Notes: a model not told the origin generated them from the sequence alone. A stretch of DNA of 64,000 nt from Actinopolyspora lacussalsi subsp. righensis (GCF_900116555.1 NZ_FPAT01000005.1:186001-250000), one strand, 5' to 3'; positions 9,238-19,007 are shown, counted from the stretch's first letter. A program made the numbers and translations.

Positions 9238-9870
9238 TTGCCCAGACCGAGCACGCCCCTGCTGTCGATGGAGCGCATCCGGGATTCCGCACTCGAGATC
9301 ATCGACACCGCCGGGCTGGAGGCACTTTCGATGCGCCGCCTGGCGGAACGACTGGGAGTGCGGGCGGCTTCGCTGTACAACTACGTCCCCAACAAGGACG
9401 AGCTGCTGCACGATCTCGCCAACTCGACGATGGCCCGGGTCGACGTCTCCGGGTTCGAGACGGACTGGGTCACGGGCGTGACCGTCTGGGCCCGCTCCTA
9501 TCGCCGGGCGCTGGTGGAACACCCCAACCTGGTGCCGTTCATAGCCTCCGGCCCGGCTCGCAGGGAAGCGGCACTGCGCCGCGCCGACGCGGTGCACGGC
9601 GGGTTGGTCGAGGCCGGTTGGCCGCAGCGCTACGCGACCATGATCGGGGCATCCGTGAAGTACCTCGTGGTGGGCAGCGCGATGGGATCGTTCGCGGGCG
9701 GATTCATCGACGACGCCGAGATCTACGACGAGAGGTTCCCCAACCTCGGCAGGGCGCATCTGCTGCGCAGTCACGCGACGGAGATCGACAACGCCAGTTT
9801 CGAGCTGGCACTGCACGCCTTCACGGAAGGACTGCGCAGACGTTACGCGGAACTCGACGAGCCCCACTGA
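9238..9870 (+). CDS. TetR-family transcriptional regulator
   Basis: 210 residues with an N-terminal DNA-binding domain: ERIRDSALEIIDTAGLEALS, RRLAERLGVRAASLYNYVPN (recognition helix), then KDELLHDLAN. The C-terminal ligand domain resembles the TetR_C group common in actinobacteria. The TTG start at 9238 has GGAGG seven bases upstream. It is divergently placed from the acyl-CoA ligase operon, with a palindrome in the shared promoter region, so it probably represses that operon and itself. Confidence 0.88.
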   Translation: MPRPSTPLLSMERIRDSALEIIDTAGLEALSMRRLAERLGVRAASLYNYVPNKDELLHDLANSTMARVDVSGFETDWVTGVTVWARSYRRALVEHPNLVPFIASGPARREAALRRADAVHGGLVEAGWPQRYATMIGASVKYLVVGSAMGSFAGGFIDDAEIYDERFPNLGRAHLLRSHATEIDNASFELALHAFTEGLRRRYAELDEPH

Positions 9871-9971
9871 TCGCGGTACCCGACCGTCGAGTTCACCAAA
9901 ACGGGAACACCGCTCGGCGGCCGCGCGCCACGCGCGCGGGGGAAATCCGGCCGCGGTCAGCTGCGCTGCTG

Positions 9972-10012
9972 TTGACTCGATAGCCGGGGCTACGTAGCGT
10001 TCACGCTACAAT
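9972..10012 (+). promoter_or_regulatory. Probable promoter of the glycine-riboswitch/gcvT transcript
   Basis: TTGACT (9972-9977), a 17-base spacer and TAGCGT (9995-10000) fit an actinobacterial housekeeping promoter, with the start of transcription expected near 10007, about 30 bases before the riboswitch. The -10 overlaps an inverted repeat, GTAGCG-TTCA-CGCTAC (9994-10009), which could be an extra operator. A second possible -10, TACAAT, is at 10007-10012. Confidence 0.5.
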
Positions 10013-10034
10013 CGAAGAATGCGCCCATGACGTC

Positions 10035-10255
10035 ATGCGGGAGAGACTCCGCACTCGGCTCGCGGCATCGCTGCCCGGCCACGGCAATGGCCCCAACGTG
10101 CGCGCGGAGCGCCGAAGGAGCAACACTCCCCGACAAACTCTCAGGCCCGATCACCGCATGGCACCAGGCGATTCAGGAGGAAAGCAGGGGTCACGTGCCC
10201 CTCGCCCACGGTGCAAGCCGCACAGCGCGGTGAAACTCTCAGGCCAATGACTCCG
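10035..10255 (+). ncRNA. Glycine riboswitch (tandem, second aptamer divergent)
   Basis: The first aptamer has the classical pieces: GCGGGAGAG at about 10037, GCGCCGAAGGAGCAA around 10110-10124, and AACTCTCAGGC ending near 10147. A second unit follows after a short linker, with GGAGGAAAGC, a GGTGCAAGCC element and AAACTCTCAGGCCAATGAC ending near 10250. The second lacks the full GCCGAAGGAGCAA box, so it is divergent. It lies 45 bases upstream of gcvT, the typical place, where glycine binding turns on glycine cleavage genes. Confidence 0.9.
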
Positions 10256-10297
10256 GGGAGACGCCGACCAGGCGCCGACCTATCAGGAGTTTCCACC

Positions 10298-11401
10298 ATG
10301 TCACCGTCCCGCAAGACACCACTGCACGAGATCCATCAGCGACTCGGGGCCACCTTCACCGAGTTCGCGGGCTGGGAAATGCCGCTGCGCTACTCCGGTG
10401 ACATCAACGAGCACAACGCGGTACGCGGCACGGCGGGCCTGTTCGATCTCACGCACATGGGCGAGCTTCGCATCAGCGGCACCCAGGCCGCCGAGGCACT
10501 TGACTACGCGCTGGTGGCCAACGCCTCGGCGATCACCGTCGGGCGTGCGCGTTACACGATGATCTGCGACGAAGCGGGCGGGGTACTGGACGACCTGATC
10601 GTCTACCGCACCGGGGAACGGGAATTCCTCGTAGTCGCCAATGCCGCGAACGCCGCCGTGGTCTCGACCGAGCTGGCCGAGCGGGTACGCGGTTTCGACA
10701 CCGAGTACACCGACCTGTCCGACGAGTACGCGCTGATCGCGATTCAGGGCCCGGTGGCCAAGGACATCCTGGCACCGTTGACCGAGATCGACCTGACAAC
10801 GGTCAAGTACTTCGCGGGATACCCCGGCAGGGTAGCCAATTGTGATGTTCTACTCGCCCGCACCGGCTATACCGGCGAAGACGGTTTCGAGCTGTTCACA
10901 TCCGTCGAGGACGCGGCTACGGTTTGGCAGGCGCTCAGCGAGGCGGGCGCCCCGCACGGGATACAGCCCGCCGGCTTGGCATGCCGGGACACACTACGGT
11001 TGGAGGCCGGTATGCCGTTGCACGGTCACGAGCTCTCCACCGAAGTGACCCCGTTCGACGCCAATCTGGGTCGGGTGGTCCGACTGGACAAGTCGGGAGA
11101 TTTCGTGGGACGCGCCGCCCTCGCCGACGCGGCGGAGCGGACCGCGGAGCGCACACTGGTGGGGCTGCGCGGAACGGGCCGCCGCGCCCCACGCCACGGT
11201 TACCGGGTACTGGACGGTGACGGCGCCGATGTCGGCGTCGTGACCAGCGGTGCGCCGTCGCCCACGCTGGGTTACCCGATCGCGATGGCCTATGTGGACC
11301 ACGCCTGCGCGAAGACGGGAACCGAGTTACAAGTGGACATTCGCGGCAAGGCAGTCGCTGTGGAGGTCGTGGACCCGCCCTTCTACAGCCGGAACCGCTG
11401 A
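10298..11401 (+). CDS. gcvT: Aminomethyltransferase (glycine cleavage T protein)
   Basis: A 367-residue T protein that transfers the methylene group from the aminomethyl-lipoyl H protein to tetrahydrofolate, releasing ammonia. The N-terminus (TPLHEIHQRLGATFTEFAGW, MPLRYSGDINEHNAVR) and GLFDLTHMGELRISG are characteristic, as are the TGYTGEDGFELF folate region and the C-terminal PTLGYPIAMAYV. The start at 10298 has CAGGAG upstream; longer in-frame extensions run back into the riboswitch and are rejected. It is followed after 50 bases by glyA, so glycine cleavage and serine/glycine interconversion are co-regulated. gcvP and gcvH are not in the window. Confidence 0.95.
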   Translation: MSPSRKTPLHEIHQRLGATFTEFAGWEMPLRYSGDINEHNAVRGTAGLFDLTHMGELRISGTQAAEALDYALVANASAITVGRARYTMICDEAGGVLDDLIVYRTGEREFLVVANAANAAVVSTELAERVRGFDTEYTDLSDEYALIAIQGPVAKDILAPLTEIDLTTVKYFAGYPGRVANCDVLLARTGYTGEDGFELFTSVEDAATVWQALSEAGAPHGIQPAGLACRDTLRLEAGMPLHGHELSTEVTPFDANLGRVVRLDKSGDFVGRAALADAAERTAERTLVGLRGTGRRAPRHGYRVLDGDGADVGVVTSGAPSPTLGYPIAMAYVDHACAKTGTELQVDIRGKAVAVEVVDPPFYSRNR

Positions 11402-11451
11402 ACGCGCCCGACCCGCTCCACCGAGAATCAGGAACACGGAGGTAAGTGATC

Positions 11452-12732
11452 ATGCCGTCAGGCGATCTGTTCAACGAGAGGCTCGCATCGGTCGACCCCG
11501 AGGTGGCCAACGCGGTCGACGCGGAACTGCACCGGCAGCAGAACACGCTGGAGATGATCGCCTCGGAGAACTTCGCACCCCAGTCGGTGTTGGAGGCTCA
11601 GGGGTCGGTACTGACCAACAAGTACGCCGAGGGCTACCCGGGCAAACGTTATTACGGCGGCTGCGAGCACGTCGACGTCGTCGAGCGACTCGCCATCGAC
11701 CGGGTCAAGCAGCTGTTCGGGGCCTCCTACGCCAACGTGCAACCGCACTCCGGCGCGCAGGCCAATTCGGCGGCGATGTTCGCGCTGCTCAAGCCGGGTG
11801 ACACGATCCTCGGCCTGGACCTGGCCAACGGTGGTCACCTGACCCACGGAATGCGGCTGAACTTCTCCGGCAAGCTCTACAACGTGGTGCCGTACCGGGT
11901 CCGCGAGGACGACCACCTCGTCGACATGGACGAGGTCGCCCGACTGGCCCGGGAGAACAAGCCACAGGTGATCATCGCGGGCTGGTCCGCCTACCCGCGG
12001 CAGCTGGACTTCAAGCGGTTCCGCGAGATCGCCGACGAGGTCGGTGCCTACCTCATGGTGGACATGGCTCACTTCGCCGGTCTGGTCGCGGCCGGGCTGC
12101 ACCCCAACCCGGTGCCGCACGCCCACGTGGTGACCACCACCACCCACAAGACGTTGGGTGGGCCGCGTGCCGGTGTGATCCTGTCCTCCGACGAGGAGCT
12201 CGGCAAGAAGTTCAACTCGGCGGTGTTCCCCGGTCAGCAGGGCGGTCCGCTGGAACACGTGATCGCGGGCAAGGCTGTCGCGTTCAAGCTCGCCGCCGGT
12301 GAGGAGTTCGCCGATCGGCAGCGCCGCACGCTGGAGGGTGCCCGGATCATCGCCGACCGGCTGCAGGCCGAGGACGCCAGGGCCGCGGGGGTGCAGATCG
12401 TCTCCGGCGGCACGGATGTGCACCTGGTCCTGGTGGACCTGCGTGACTCCGAGCTGGACGGGCAGCAGGCCGAGGACCGGATGCACGAGATCGGTATCAC
12501 GGTCAACCGCAACGCGGTGCCCAACGACCCTCGGCCCCCGATGGTCACCTCGGGACTGCGCATCGGCACCTCGGCACTCGCCACTCGCGGTTTCGCCGCC
12601 GAGGACTTCACCGAGATCGCCGAGATCATCGCCACCGCGCTGCACTCCGACTTCGACGAATCGGTGAGCAAGAAGCTGCGTAATCGGGTGGAGGCGCTGG
12701 CGGCCAAGCACCCGCTGTACCCGAACCTGTGA
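11452..12732 (+). CDS. glyA: Serine hydroxymethyltransferase
   Basis: 426 residues, the usual length for this PLP enzyme that interconverts serine and glycine with tetrahydrofolate. Conserved segments include [28 protein letters not shown], and the PLP lysine in [14 protein letters not shown] (about residue 228). The ATG at 11452 is nine bases after GGAGG; a GTG six bases earlier is too close to it. Second gene of the riboswitch-controlled gcvT operon, ending before a strong intrinsic terminator. Confidence 0.97.
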   Translation: MPSGDLFNERLASVDPEVANAVDAELHRQQNTLEMIASENFAPQSVLEAQGSVLTNKYAEGYPGKRYYGGCEHVDVVERLAIDRVKQLFGASYANVQPHSGAQANSAAMFALLKPGDTILGLDLANGGHLTHGMRLNFSGKLYNVVPYRVREDDHLVDMDEVARLARENKPQVIIAGWSAYPRQLDFKRFREIADEVGAYLMVDMAHFAGLVAAGLHPNPVPHAHVVTTTTHKTLGGPRAGVILSSDEELGKKFNSAVFPGQQGGPLEHVIAGKAVAFKLAAGEEFADRQRRTLEGARIIADRLQAEDARAAGVQIVSGGTDVHLVLVDLRDSELDGQQAEDRMHEIGITVNRNAVPNDPRPPMVTSGLRIGTSALATRGFAAEDFTEIAEIIATALHSDFDESVSKKLRNRVEALAAKHPLYPNL

Positions 12733-12803
12733 CGTATCGGGTTGGTCCGTGAGGGCAGCCGTTCGCGACGGCGACCTCCGTTAGCGGACCACGTGTCACG
12801 ACC

Positions 12804-12842
12804 GTGCCGCACTCCGGAAGTGTTCCGGAGTGCGGCACTTTT
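12804..12842 (+). terminator. Intrinsic terminator after glyA
   Basis: A perfect 16-bp stem (12804-12819 with 12823-12838), a three-base loop GTG and a TTTT run. It closes the gcvT-glyA transcript and separates it from bioB. Confidence 0.92.
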
Positions 12843-12940
12843 CGTGGCACCGGCGACGACGTTCGGAACAACTCGGCGGGAGCGATGTTGTAGGTTTCGC
12901 GATCTTGTCGCGACTCGCCCGGTCGACGAGTGTCGAGGAC

Positions 12941-14002
12941 ATGACGATCACACTGGACGAGCTGGTCACGAAGGCGCTGCGTCGCGAGGCTCCGAGTCGT
13001 GCCGCGGCCGAACGACTGCTGTCCGAGGAGTTCGACGTTCTCGACGTGGTCGCGGCCGCGGGTCGGGTACGTCGGCACTTCTTCGGCAACAGGGTCAAGC
13101 TCAACACCATCATCAATATGAAGAGCGGGCTGTGCCCGGAGGACTGCACCTACTGCTCGCAGCGCCTGGGATCCGACTCGGAGATCCTCAAGTACTCGTG
13201 GGTGAAGGCCGAGGAGGCGGCCACAGCGGCGGACGAGGCGGCCGAAGCCGGCGCGAAACGCATCTGCCTGGTGGCCAGCGGACGCGGTCCAGGGCAACGT
13301 GACATCGAGCGGGTCTCCGAGACGATCGAGGCGGTCCGGCGGAAGCAGCCCGACGTGGAGATATGCGCCTGCCTGGGGTTGCTGGGCGACGGGCAGGCGG
13401 AGCAGCTGCGCGAGGCCGGAGCGTACGCCTACAGCCACAACCTCAACACCAACGAACGGCGCTACGCCGAGATCTGTTCCACCCACACCTTCGAGGACCG
13501 GGTCGAAACGGTGCGCAACGCCACCGGTGCCGGGCTCTCTCCCTGTTCCGGGGCGATATTCGGAATGGGGGAGTCGGACGAGGACGTGGTGAGTCTGGCC
13601 TTCGAACTGCGGGAGCTCGACCCGGACTCGGTGCCGATCAACTTCCTGATCCCGATGGAGGGAACACCGATGGCGGGTGAGTGGCGACTGACACCGCAGC
13701 GGTGTCTGCGCATCCTGGCGCTGTACCGGTTCTTCTTCCCCGACGTGGAGGTTCGGCTCGCCGGAGGGCGGGAGATCCATCTGCGCAACGTGGAGGCCAT
13801 GGCGCTGCAGCTGGCGAACTCGATCTTTCTCGGTGATTACCTGACCAGTGAGGGCAGAACCGGCGACCAGGACCGGCAACTGATCGCCGACGCGGGATTC
13901 GTGGTCGAGGGGAACCGGGAACGAACCCTCCCGCAACAGCGCGAGGACCTGGTCAACATCCGCAGACGCGGTGTCGGCACCGATGTCGCGAGCAACGTCT
14001 GA
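12941..14002 (+). CDS. bioB: Biotin synthase
   Basis: A 353-residue radical-SAM enzyme that inserts sulfur into dethiobiotin. The radical-SAM cluster motif is CPEDCTYC (CxxxCxxC), followed by [34 protein letters not shown] and the C-terminal [13 protein letters not shown] are typical. The frame is open further upstream across the glyA terminator, so the ATG at 12941, next to the conserved start of the family, is chosen. No other biotin gene lies nearby and it has its own terminator, so it is a single-gene unit here. Confidence 0.95.
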   Translation: MTITLDELVTKALRREAPSRAAAERLLSEEFDVLDVVAAAGRVRRHFFGNRVKLNTIINMKSGLCPEDCTYCSQRLGSDSEILKYSWVKAEEAATAADEAAEAGAKRICLVASGRGPGQRDIERVSETIEAVRRKQPDVEICACLGLLGDGQAEQLREAGAYAYSHNLNTNERRYAEICSTHTFEDRVETVRNATGAGLSPCSGAIFGMGESDEDVVSLAFELRELDPDSVPINFLIPMEGTPMAGEWRLTPQRCLRILALYRFFFPDVEVRLAGGREIHLRNVEAMALQLANSIFLGDYLTSEGRTGDQDRQLIADAGFVVEGNRERTLPQQREDLVNIRRRGVGTDVASNV

Positions 14003-14025
14003 TCGGGATCTCCGGTTCGAGGTGT

Positions 14026-14050
14026 CGGGGGTCCGTTCGGCGGACCCCCG
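14026..14050 (+). terminator. Hairpin terminator after bioB
   Basis: A perfect 10-bp stem, CGGGGGTCCG with CGGACCCCCG, and a five-base loop (14036-14040), 24 bases after the bioB stop. No U-run. It also lies between convergent genes and may act on both strands. Confidence 0.75.
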
Positions 14051-14134
14051 TGCCGATCGCCTATCCGGATGAACGGACTCGGGAGGACTGACCGGGTCTC
14101 GTGCTCACCGATCCTGGGGAACTCGCCGAGCCGC

Positions 14135-14812
14135 TCACGCGGCTCGGTCGAACTCGTCCGAACCGGAGAAGTGGTCGGTTACCCCCGGCACGGGACGGGT
14201 TCGCCGCGCCTTGCGTCGTCGCCAGAGCCAGGTGGCCGCTCCGGACAGCATCAGCGCTCCCAGCACCGCCCAACCGGCCCCGCCGAGGATGTGTTCGACG
14301 TACTTAGCCGAAGCGCCCGCCAGCCAGCCGATGGCGACGTGCAAGGCGGACCACGCTCCGGCACCCAGCAACGAAGCGGGCAGGAACCTGCCGTAGCCCA
14401 GACCGGAGGAACCCGCCGCGGCCGGAGTCAGGGTACGCACCACGGGCAGGAACCTCGACACGAACACAGCGCCCACACCGTAGCGCCGCAGCAGCGTCCC
14501 GGCACGATCCCAGTGCCGCTGTCCCAGCTTGCGCACGGCGGCGCTCTCCCGCAGCCGCCAACCGTAGCGACGCCCGAGCAGGAAACCGATGTTGTCGCCC
14601 AGGGCGGCGAACAGCGCCACGGACAGCGACAGGGTCAGGAAGAACCCGAAGTCCGTCACGGCGGCCGAGGCGATCAACAGCCCGCTCTCCCCCGGCACGA
14701 CGAAGCCGATGCCCAGTGTGCACTCACCCAGTACCAGCGCGCCGACCACCACTACCAGCAGCGGGCGAGGTAACCCGGCGATCGCGGCCAGCAGTTCACT
14801 GACGACAGACAC
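14135..14812 (-). CDS. DedA-family membrane protein
   Basis: About 225 residues with several membrane segments. The VTT/DedA signature is visible: GIGFVVPGESGLLIASAAV, GDNIGFLLGRRYGWRL and FVSRFLPVVRTLTPAAAGSS, followed by a hydrophobic C-terminus and a basic cytoplasmic tail. Members are linked to lipid scrambling or carrier-lipid transport and envelope homeostasis. AGGAG at 14818-14822 sits five bases from a GTG at 14812; a GTG at 14818 overlaps that site, so 14812 is the start. It stands alone, convergent with bioB. Confidence 0.9.
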   Translation of the reverse strand: MSVVSELLAAIAGLPRPLLVVVVGALVLGECTLGIGFVVPGESGLLIASAAVTDFGFFLTLSLSVALFAALGDNIGFLLGRRYGWRLRESAAVRKLGQRHWDRAGTLLRRYGVGAVFVSRFLPVVRTLTPAAAGSSGLGYGRFLPASLLGAGAWSALHVAIGWLAGASAKYVEHILGGAGWAVLGALMLSGAATWLWRRRKARRTRPVPGVTDHFSGSDEFDRAA

Positions 14813-15006
14813 ACACACTCCTAGAGCCGGGTAACATCGATCACGCTACCGCGTGATGCCGAGGAGATGAATCCGGAAGCACCCCCGGTCTCCCCCGACC
14901 TCCTGGGGCGGAGTCGGACGGCAGCGAGGTAGCGGCCACGGCCGGGCCAGGACGGCTCCTGTTACGAGTCGTTCGGCCCGAAACGCGACTTTCCCGCACG
15001 GTACCT

Positions 15007-16605
15007 TCAACAGCTCTTGCTCCAGGAGCACTCGAACACCGACTCGTCGGGGCGCGTCGACGGGATGTCGACAGCCGAACCCGAGGAGCGATCCCGTTCG
15101 CCGGGACTCGGCACGGACTCCTGGGGATCCGCGCCGTGTCGGGCGAGCCGAACCGCCACGGCATCCCGCAGGTCGCGAGGCGGTGCCGACAGGAGCCCGT
15201 TGAACACCACGGAGAACACCAGCGAGCGCTCGGCGCGGGTACGGACGTAGCCGGACAGCGCGGTGACCCCGGTCATCGAACCGGTCTTTGCCGAGACGTT
15301 TCCCTCGGCCGCGGTGCCGCGCATCCGACCGCCGAGGGTTCCTCCCGTCATCCGGTCCGTCGCGCCTGCGAGTGGCAGTGCCCGCTTCCAGTCCTCGAAC
15401 CACGGCCGGTCGCGGACGGTGTCGAGCAACTCGGCCAGCTGGGCGGGCGAGATCGAGTTCAGCGTGGACAGCCCCGACCCGTCCACCAGCCGATACTTCG
15501 CGGGATCGATTCCCGACGCCTCCAGCCTGCTCCGGACCACCCCGAGGCCGGCCCGCCAGCTCCCCTCCCCCCGCAGGACCCTGCCCATGGTCTTGACCAG
15601 TGTCTCGGCGTGACCGTTGTTGCTGAGCTTGAGGAAGGGAACCAGCAACTGCCGCAGCGGCATCGAACGGTGTTCGGCCATCACCCGGGCGCGGTCCGGT
15701 GCCTCGCCCTCACCGGATCCCTCGAAGGTGACACCGCGTTCGGTCAGAGCGCGTCGGAAGACGTCCAACGCGTACGCGGTGGGATCAGCGACGGTGCTCA
15801 GGGCTCGCCCGGCGCCGGCTCCCGCCGGTATTCCGCCGCTGACGATCACGCGATCGGTGCCGTGCGCACGACGGACGGACAGCTCTCCCGTGGCGTCCGC
15901 GGCGAGCGTACGGGCGCGGTTGACTATCTCGACCGCTTCGGTGGCCGGTCGTGTACTCACCCGCACCGGCTCTCCCGGCCGGGTCGGCCGCGACCGGACC
16001 AGCACGGTACCGGCGTCGTAATCACTGTTCGGCGCTACAGTCAGTGCCGAGATCGGGGCAGCGTAGTAGTAGGGCTCGTCGACGGCCATCCAACCGTTGG
16101 CGAGAGCGCGGTCGTCGAAGTAGGAGTCGTCGGCCAGCACGTCCCCTCGCACCACCCGGACACCGGATTCGACGATCCGGTCGGCGAGCGCACGGTAGTC
16201 CGCGGCCGACATCGTCGGATCACCACCACCGCGCAGGTACAGATCGCCGAACAGTACGTTCCCCCGGCGCCTGCCCGAGGTCAGCACACGGGTGTCGAAC
16301 CGGAAGCCGGGACCGAGCGCCTCCAACGCCGCTACCGAGGTGAACAGCTTGGCGTTGGAGGCGGGAATCAGGCGTCGGTCCGGTGACCGCCGGTAGAGGA
16401 TCCGGTCGGTCACCGGATCGCGCACCACCACCCCGACCGAAGCACCGGCCAGCCGCGGATCCGACAGGATCCGGTCCAGATCCGCGCGCAGCGCCTCCGC
16501 CGCCCGAGGCGGCTTCTCGTGCGGCACCACGGGATCCGCGGCCCCCGGAACGGCGAAAATCATCACGAAACCGGTCAACAACGCCAGGACACGCCGCACC
16601 GTCAC
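15007..16605 (-). CDS. dacB: D-alanyl-D-alanine carboxypeptidase/endopeptidase (PBP4 type, S13)
   Basis: 532 residues, exported. The signal peptide is MTVRRVLALLTGFVMIFAVP ending near GAADP. Penicillin-binding motifs are in order: SNAK (SxxK, catalytic Ser-Lys, about residue 83), SNN (SxN, in LKLSNNGHAETL) and AKTG (KTG box, in NVSAKTGSMTGV). The long insert between the first two motifs is typical of PBP4. It would trim or cleave peptidoglycan cross-bridges outside the membrane. After the transpeptidase-like domain comes a Ser/Pro-rich tail ending in two Cys residues (FECSWSKSC), an unusual ending. Single gene. Confidence 0.92.
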   Translation of the reverse strand: MTVRRVLALLTGFVMIFAVPGAADPVVPHEKPPRAAEALRADLDRILSDPRLAGASVGVVVRDPVTDRILYRRSPDRRLIPASNAKLFTSVAALEALGPGFRFDTRVLTSGRRRGNVLFGDLYLRGGGDPTMSAADYRALADRIVESGVRVVRGDVLADDSYFDDRALANGWMAVDEPYYYAAPISALTVAPNSDYDAGTVLVRSRPTRPGEPVRVSTRPATEAVEIVNRARTLAADATGELSVRRAHGTDRVIVSGGIPAGAGAGRALSTVADPTAYALDVFRRALTERGVTFEGSGEGEAPDRARVMAEHRSMPLRQLLVPFLKLSNNGHAETLVKTMGRVLRGEGSWRAGLGVVRSRLEASGIDPAKYRLVDGSGLSTLNSISPAQLAELLDTVRDRPWFEDWKRALPLAGATDRMTGGTLGGRMRGTAAEGNVSAKTGSMTGVTALSGYVRTRAERSLVFSVVFNGLLSAPPRDLRDAVAVRLARHGADPQESVPSPGERDRSSGSAVDIPSTRPDESVFECSWSKSC

Positions 16606-16708
16606 TCCTCCGGGCCGCTCGCGCTCGTCACCACTGATCGGAACGGATGATGATCCCGATCAACCGAGCACATGTCGACACCGTGGTCAACGCGGGCGTG
16701 TCGCGGGC

Positions 16709-17317
16709 TCACGCCAGCGCTATCGAACTCGCCATCACCAGCAGCGCGCCCCCGCAGCACCGCTCGAAGACACGCTTGCGCCTGGGAACGGACAGAAAGG
16801 CCGACAACCAGCCCACCGAGGGAACTACGATGAGCCACCAGGCCGCGAACGAGGCGACAGCGGCGGAGCTGAGCAGCAAGGCCTGTGTCATGGGGTCACC
16901 GGCGGGATCCATCGCCTGCGGCAGCAGCGTGAGAAAGGTGAGCAGCACCTTCGGGTTGAGCACATCGACCAACAACCCACGCAGGAAAACCGCGCGTCCC
17001 GACGTCGGAGCCGCCTCGTTACGCGCCGCGGCCGTGGAACCGGCCCGCCGCAGGATCTGAACGCTCATCAGAACCAGATACCCGACACCGAGCACCTTGA
17101 CCACGAACAGCGCCGCGGGGAACGCGATCACCAGTGCCGACAGCCCGACGGTGGCCGCGGTGGCATGAACGAGCAACCCACAGGTCACTCCCGCCGCGGC
17201 CAACCATCCCCAGCGGGCCCCGTTCGCGGCGCTGCGCGTCACCATCACGAAGTCGGGCCCCGGCACCAGAATGATCACCAGCAGGGCGAGCAGGAACGAC
17301 CCCCAAGCGATGTGCAC
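16709..17317 (-). CDS. LysE-family amino-acid exporter
   Basis: 202 residues with about five to six membrane segments. The LysE/RhtB signature is present: VPGPDFVMVTRSAANGARWG near the N-terminus and LRGLLVDVLNPKVLLTFLTL in the middle. The GTG start at 17317 has GAGGAG six bases upstream. It is divergent from an Lrp-type regulator, the classical arrangement for amino-acid export controlled by intracellular amino-acid level. The exported amino acid is not known. Confidence 0.9.
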   Translation of the reverse strand: MHIAWGSFLLALLVIILVPGPDFVMVTRSAANGARWGWLAAAGVTCGLLVHATAATVGLSALVIAFPAALFVVKVLGVGYLVLMSVQILRRAGSTAAARNEAAPTSGRAVFLRGLLVDVLNPKVLLTFLTLLPQAMDPAGDPMTQALLLSSAAVASFAAWWLIVVPSVGWLSAFLSVPRRKRVFERCCGGALLVMASSIALA

Positions 17318-17417
17318 TGCGAACTCCTCGCACTCGAACCGACAATTCTTCGAAAGCTGTGGCTATAGTGGGTTAATCGTTCGTGTTCGATCCAGCTACG
17401 ACACAGAAAGTTCGGTT
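17318..17417. promoter_or_regulatory. Divergent promoter region of the LysE/Lrp pair
   Basis: This 100-base gap is locally AT-rich. A TATAGT at 17364-17369 is a likely -10 for the Lrp gene on the plus strand. The AT-rich patch with CTTCGAAAG (17349-17357) is a plausible site for the Lrp protein. No exact operator can be defined by eye. Confidence 0.4.
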
Positions 17418-17918
17418 ATGACGAGTTCGGCAGAACTGGATTCGGTGGATTGGCGAATCCTGGAGGAGTTGCAGAACGACGCGACCCTGGCCAACCGAAC
17501 GTTGGCCGAACGGATCGGTCTCGCCGCGTCGAGCTGCCTGCAGCGAGTACGCAGACTCCGGGAACAGGGCGTGATCACCGGGTCGCACATCGACGTGGAT
17601 CCGGCGGCCACCGGACTCACGCTGGAAGCGGTGGTGTCGATCAACGTGCGCCCGCACACCCGGGCGGTGGTCGAATCCTTCCGCGAGTTCGTGATGGCCC
17701 AGCCCGAGACACGGTCACTACTGCACGTGAGCGGGCAGGCCGACTTCCTGCTTCACCTCGCGGTAACCGACAGCGCGCATCTGCAGAGTTTCCTGGTGGA
17801 CAAGCTCTCGGCACGTACCGAGGTACGCCACTTCACCACCTCGGTGGTGCTGGAACAGGTGCACACCCGTGCGCTGACACCGCCACGACCACCGCGACCC
17901 GCGCGGCGACGCGGCTGA
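17418..17918 (+). CDS. Lrp/AsnC-family transcriptional regulator
   Basis: 166 residues. The N-terminal winged helix reads DSVDWRILEELQNDATLANR, ERIGLAASSCLQRVRRLREQ and GVITGSHIDVDP; the rest is the RAM/AsnC ligand-binding domain ending in VRHFTTSVVLEQV. The ATG at 17418 matches the family start. It is divergent from the LysE exporter and very probably controls it in response to an amino acid. The C-terminus has a short Pro/Arg-rich tail. Confidence 0.9.
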   Translation: MTSSAELDSVDWRILEELQNDATLANRTLAERIGLAASSCLQRVRRLREQGVITGSHIDVDPAATGLTLEAVVSINVRPHTRAVVESFREFVMAQPETRSLLHVSGQADFLLHLAVTDSAHLQSFLVDKLSARTEVRHFTTSVVLEQVHTRALTPPRPPRPARRRG

Positions 17919-18019
17919 ACGGCGCGTGAAGCAGGGCACGGGTGGTCGGGAACGCGGTGCGGACGAAGGGAACGGCTCCCGACGTGCCCTCGGCTGGCCG
18001 TTCCCCGACGCGCGGGCGG

Positions 18020-18068
18020 GAGTGAGTACCGGAACCGGGCACGTCGTTGGTGCCCGCTCCGGTCACTC
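18020..18068. terminator. Long hairpin between convergent lrp and tesB
   Basis: Three stacked stems (GAGTGA/TCACTC, ACCGGA/TCCGGT, GGGCAC/GTGCCC) with small internal bulges form a hairpin of about 49 bases. It overlaps the tesB stop codon (18063-18065) on the minus strand and lies about 100 bases past the lrp stop. It probably serves both transcripts. Confidence 0.6.
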
Positions 18069-19007
18069 ACCGACGCGCAGCAGACCTTCCTGCACCACCG
18101 TGGCCAGCAGCGAGCCGTCCCGCGAGAAGAAGTTGCCGGTGGCCAGCCCACGTGCCCCCGAGGCGCTGGGAGAGCTGCAGTCGTAGAGGAACCACTCGTC
18201 GGCGCGGAATCGCCGATGGAACCACATCGCGTGATCGAGACTGGCACCGTGGACCTCGTCCACACCCCAGTAGACGCCGTGCCGGGCCAGCACCGAGTCC
18301 AGCAGGGTCAGATCGGAGGCGTAGGCGAGCAGGCAGACGTGCAGCAGGTCGTCGTCGGGAAGGCTGCCGTCGGCCCGCATCCACACCCTGCTACGGGCGT
18401 CCCTGGGGCCGTCCTGCCTGCTCAGCCACGGTGGCTCGGTAACGTGCCGCATGTCGATGGGTCGGGGCAGGTTCGCCATGCCGCCCACTTCACCGGCCAG
18501 CTGACCGAGACGTTCACCGTAGGTGGGCAGTTCCTCCGGAGCGGGGACCTCCGGCATGGGTTCGGCGTGGTCCATCCCTCGTTCCTCGACCTGGAACGAA
18601 GCGGACAGCGAGAAGATCGTCTTGCCGTGCTGCACCGCGATGACGCGGCGGGTGGTGAACGAGCGACCGTCCCGGGTGCGATCCACCTCGTAGACGATCG
18701 GGACACTCGGATCCCCCGGACGCAGGAAATAGGCGTGCAGCGAGTGGACCCGGCGCTCGGACGGCACGGTCCTGCCCGCGGCGACCAGTGCCTGCCCCGC
18801 CACCTGGCCCCCGAACACGCGGACCGGGGACTCCGCCGGGCTGACGCCACGAAAGATGTTCTCCTCGATCGGTTCGAGGTCGAGCAATGCCACCAGTCGA
18901 TCCAGCACCGGCTGTCCGTGTGGCATGCCACTGGCATCCACCGGAACGGACGACTGGCTGCCGGTCCCCGCCGGATCGGCGGCAGCGGCGCGTGCCGCTC
19001 GGGTCAC
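18063..19007 (-). CDS. tesB: Acyl-CoA thioesterase II
   Basis: 314 residues forming a double hot-dog thioesterase that hydrolyses acyl-CoA to free acid and CoA. Typical segments are FRGVSPAESPVRVFGGQVAG, HSLHAYFLRPGDPSVPIVYE and, in the second half, the SLDHAMWFHRRFRADEWFLY region and FFSRDGSLLATVVQEGLLR. The GTG at 19007 has GAGGAG six bases upstream, giving a short Ala-rich N-terminal extension before the conserved part. It lies 111 bases downstream of pyk, possibly in the same transcript. Confidence 0.93.
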   Translation of the reverse strand: MTRAARAAAADPAGTGSQSSVPVDASGMPHGQPVLDRLVALLDLEPIEENIFRGVSPAESPVRVFGGQVAGQALVAAGRTVPSERRVHSLHAYFLRPGDPSVPIVYEVDRTRDGRSFTTRRVIAVQHGKTIFSLSASFQVEERGMDHAEPMPEVPAPEELPTYGERLGQLAGEVGGMANLPRPIDMRHVTEPPWLSRQDGPRDARSRVWMRADGSLPDDDLLHVCLLAYASDLTLLDSVLARHGVYWGVDEVHGASLDHAMWFHRRFRADEWFLYDCSSPSASGARGLATGNFFSRDGSLLATVVQEGLLRVGE

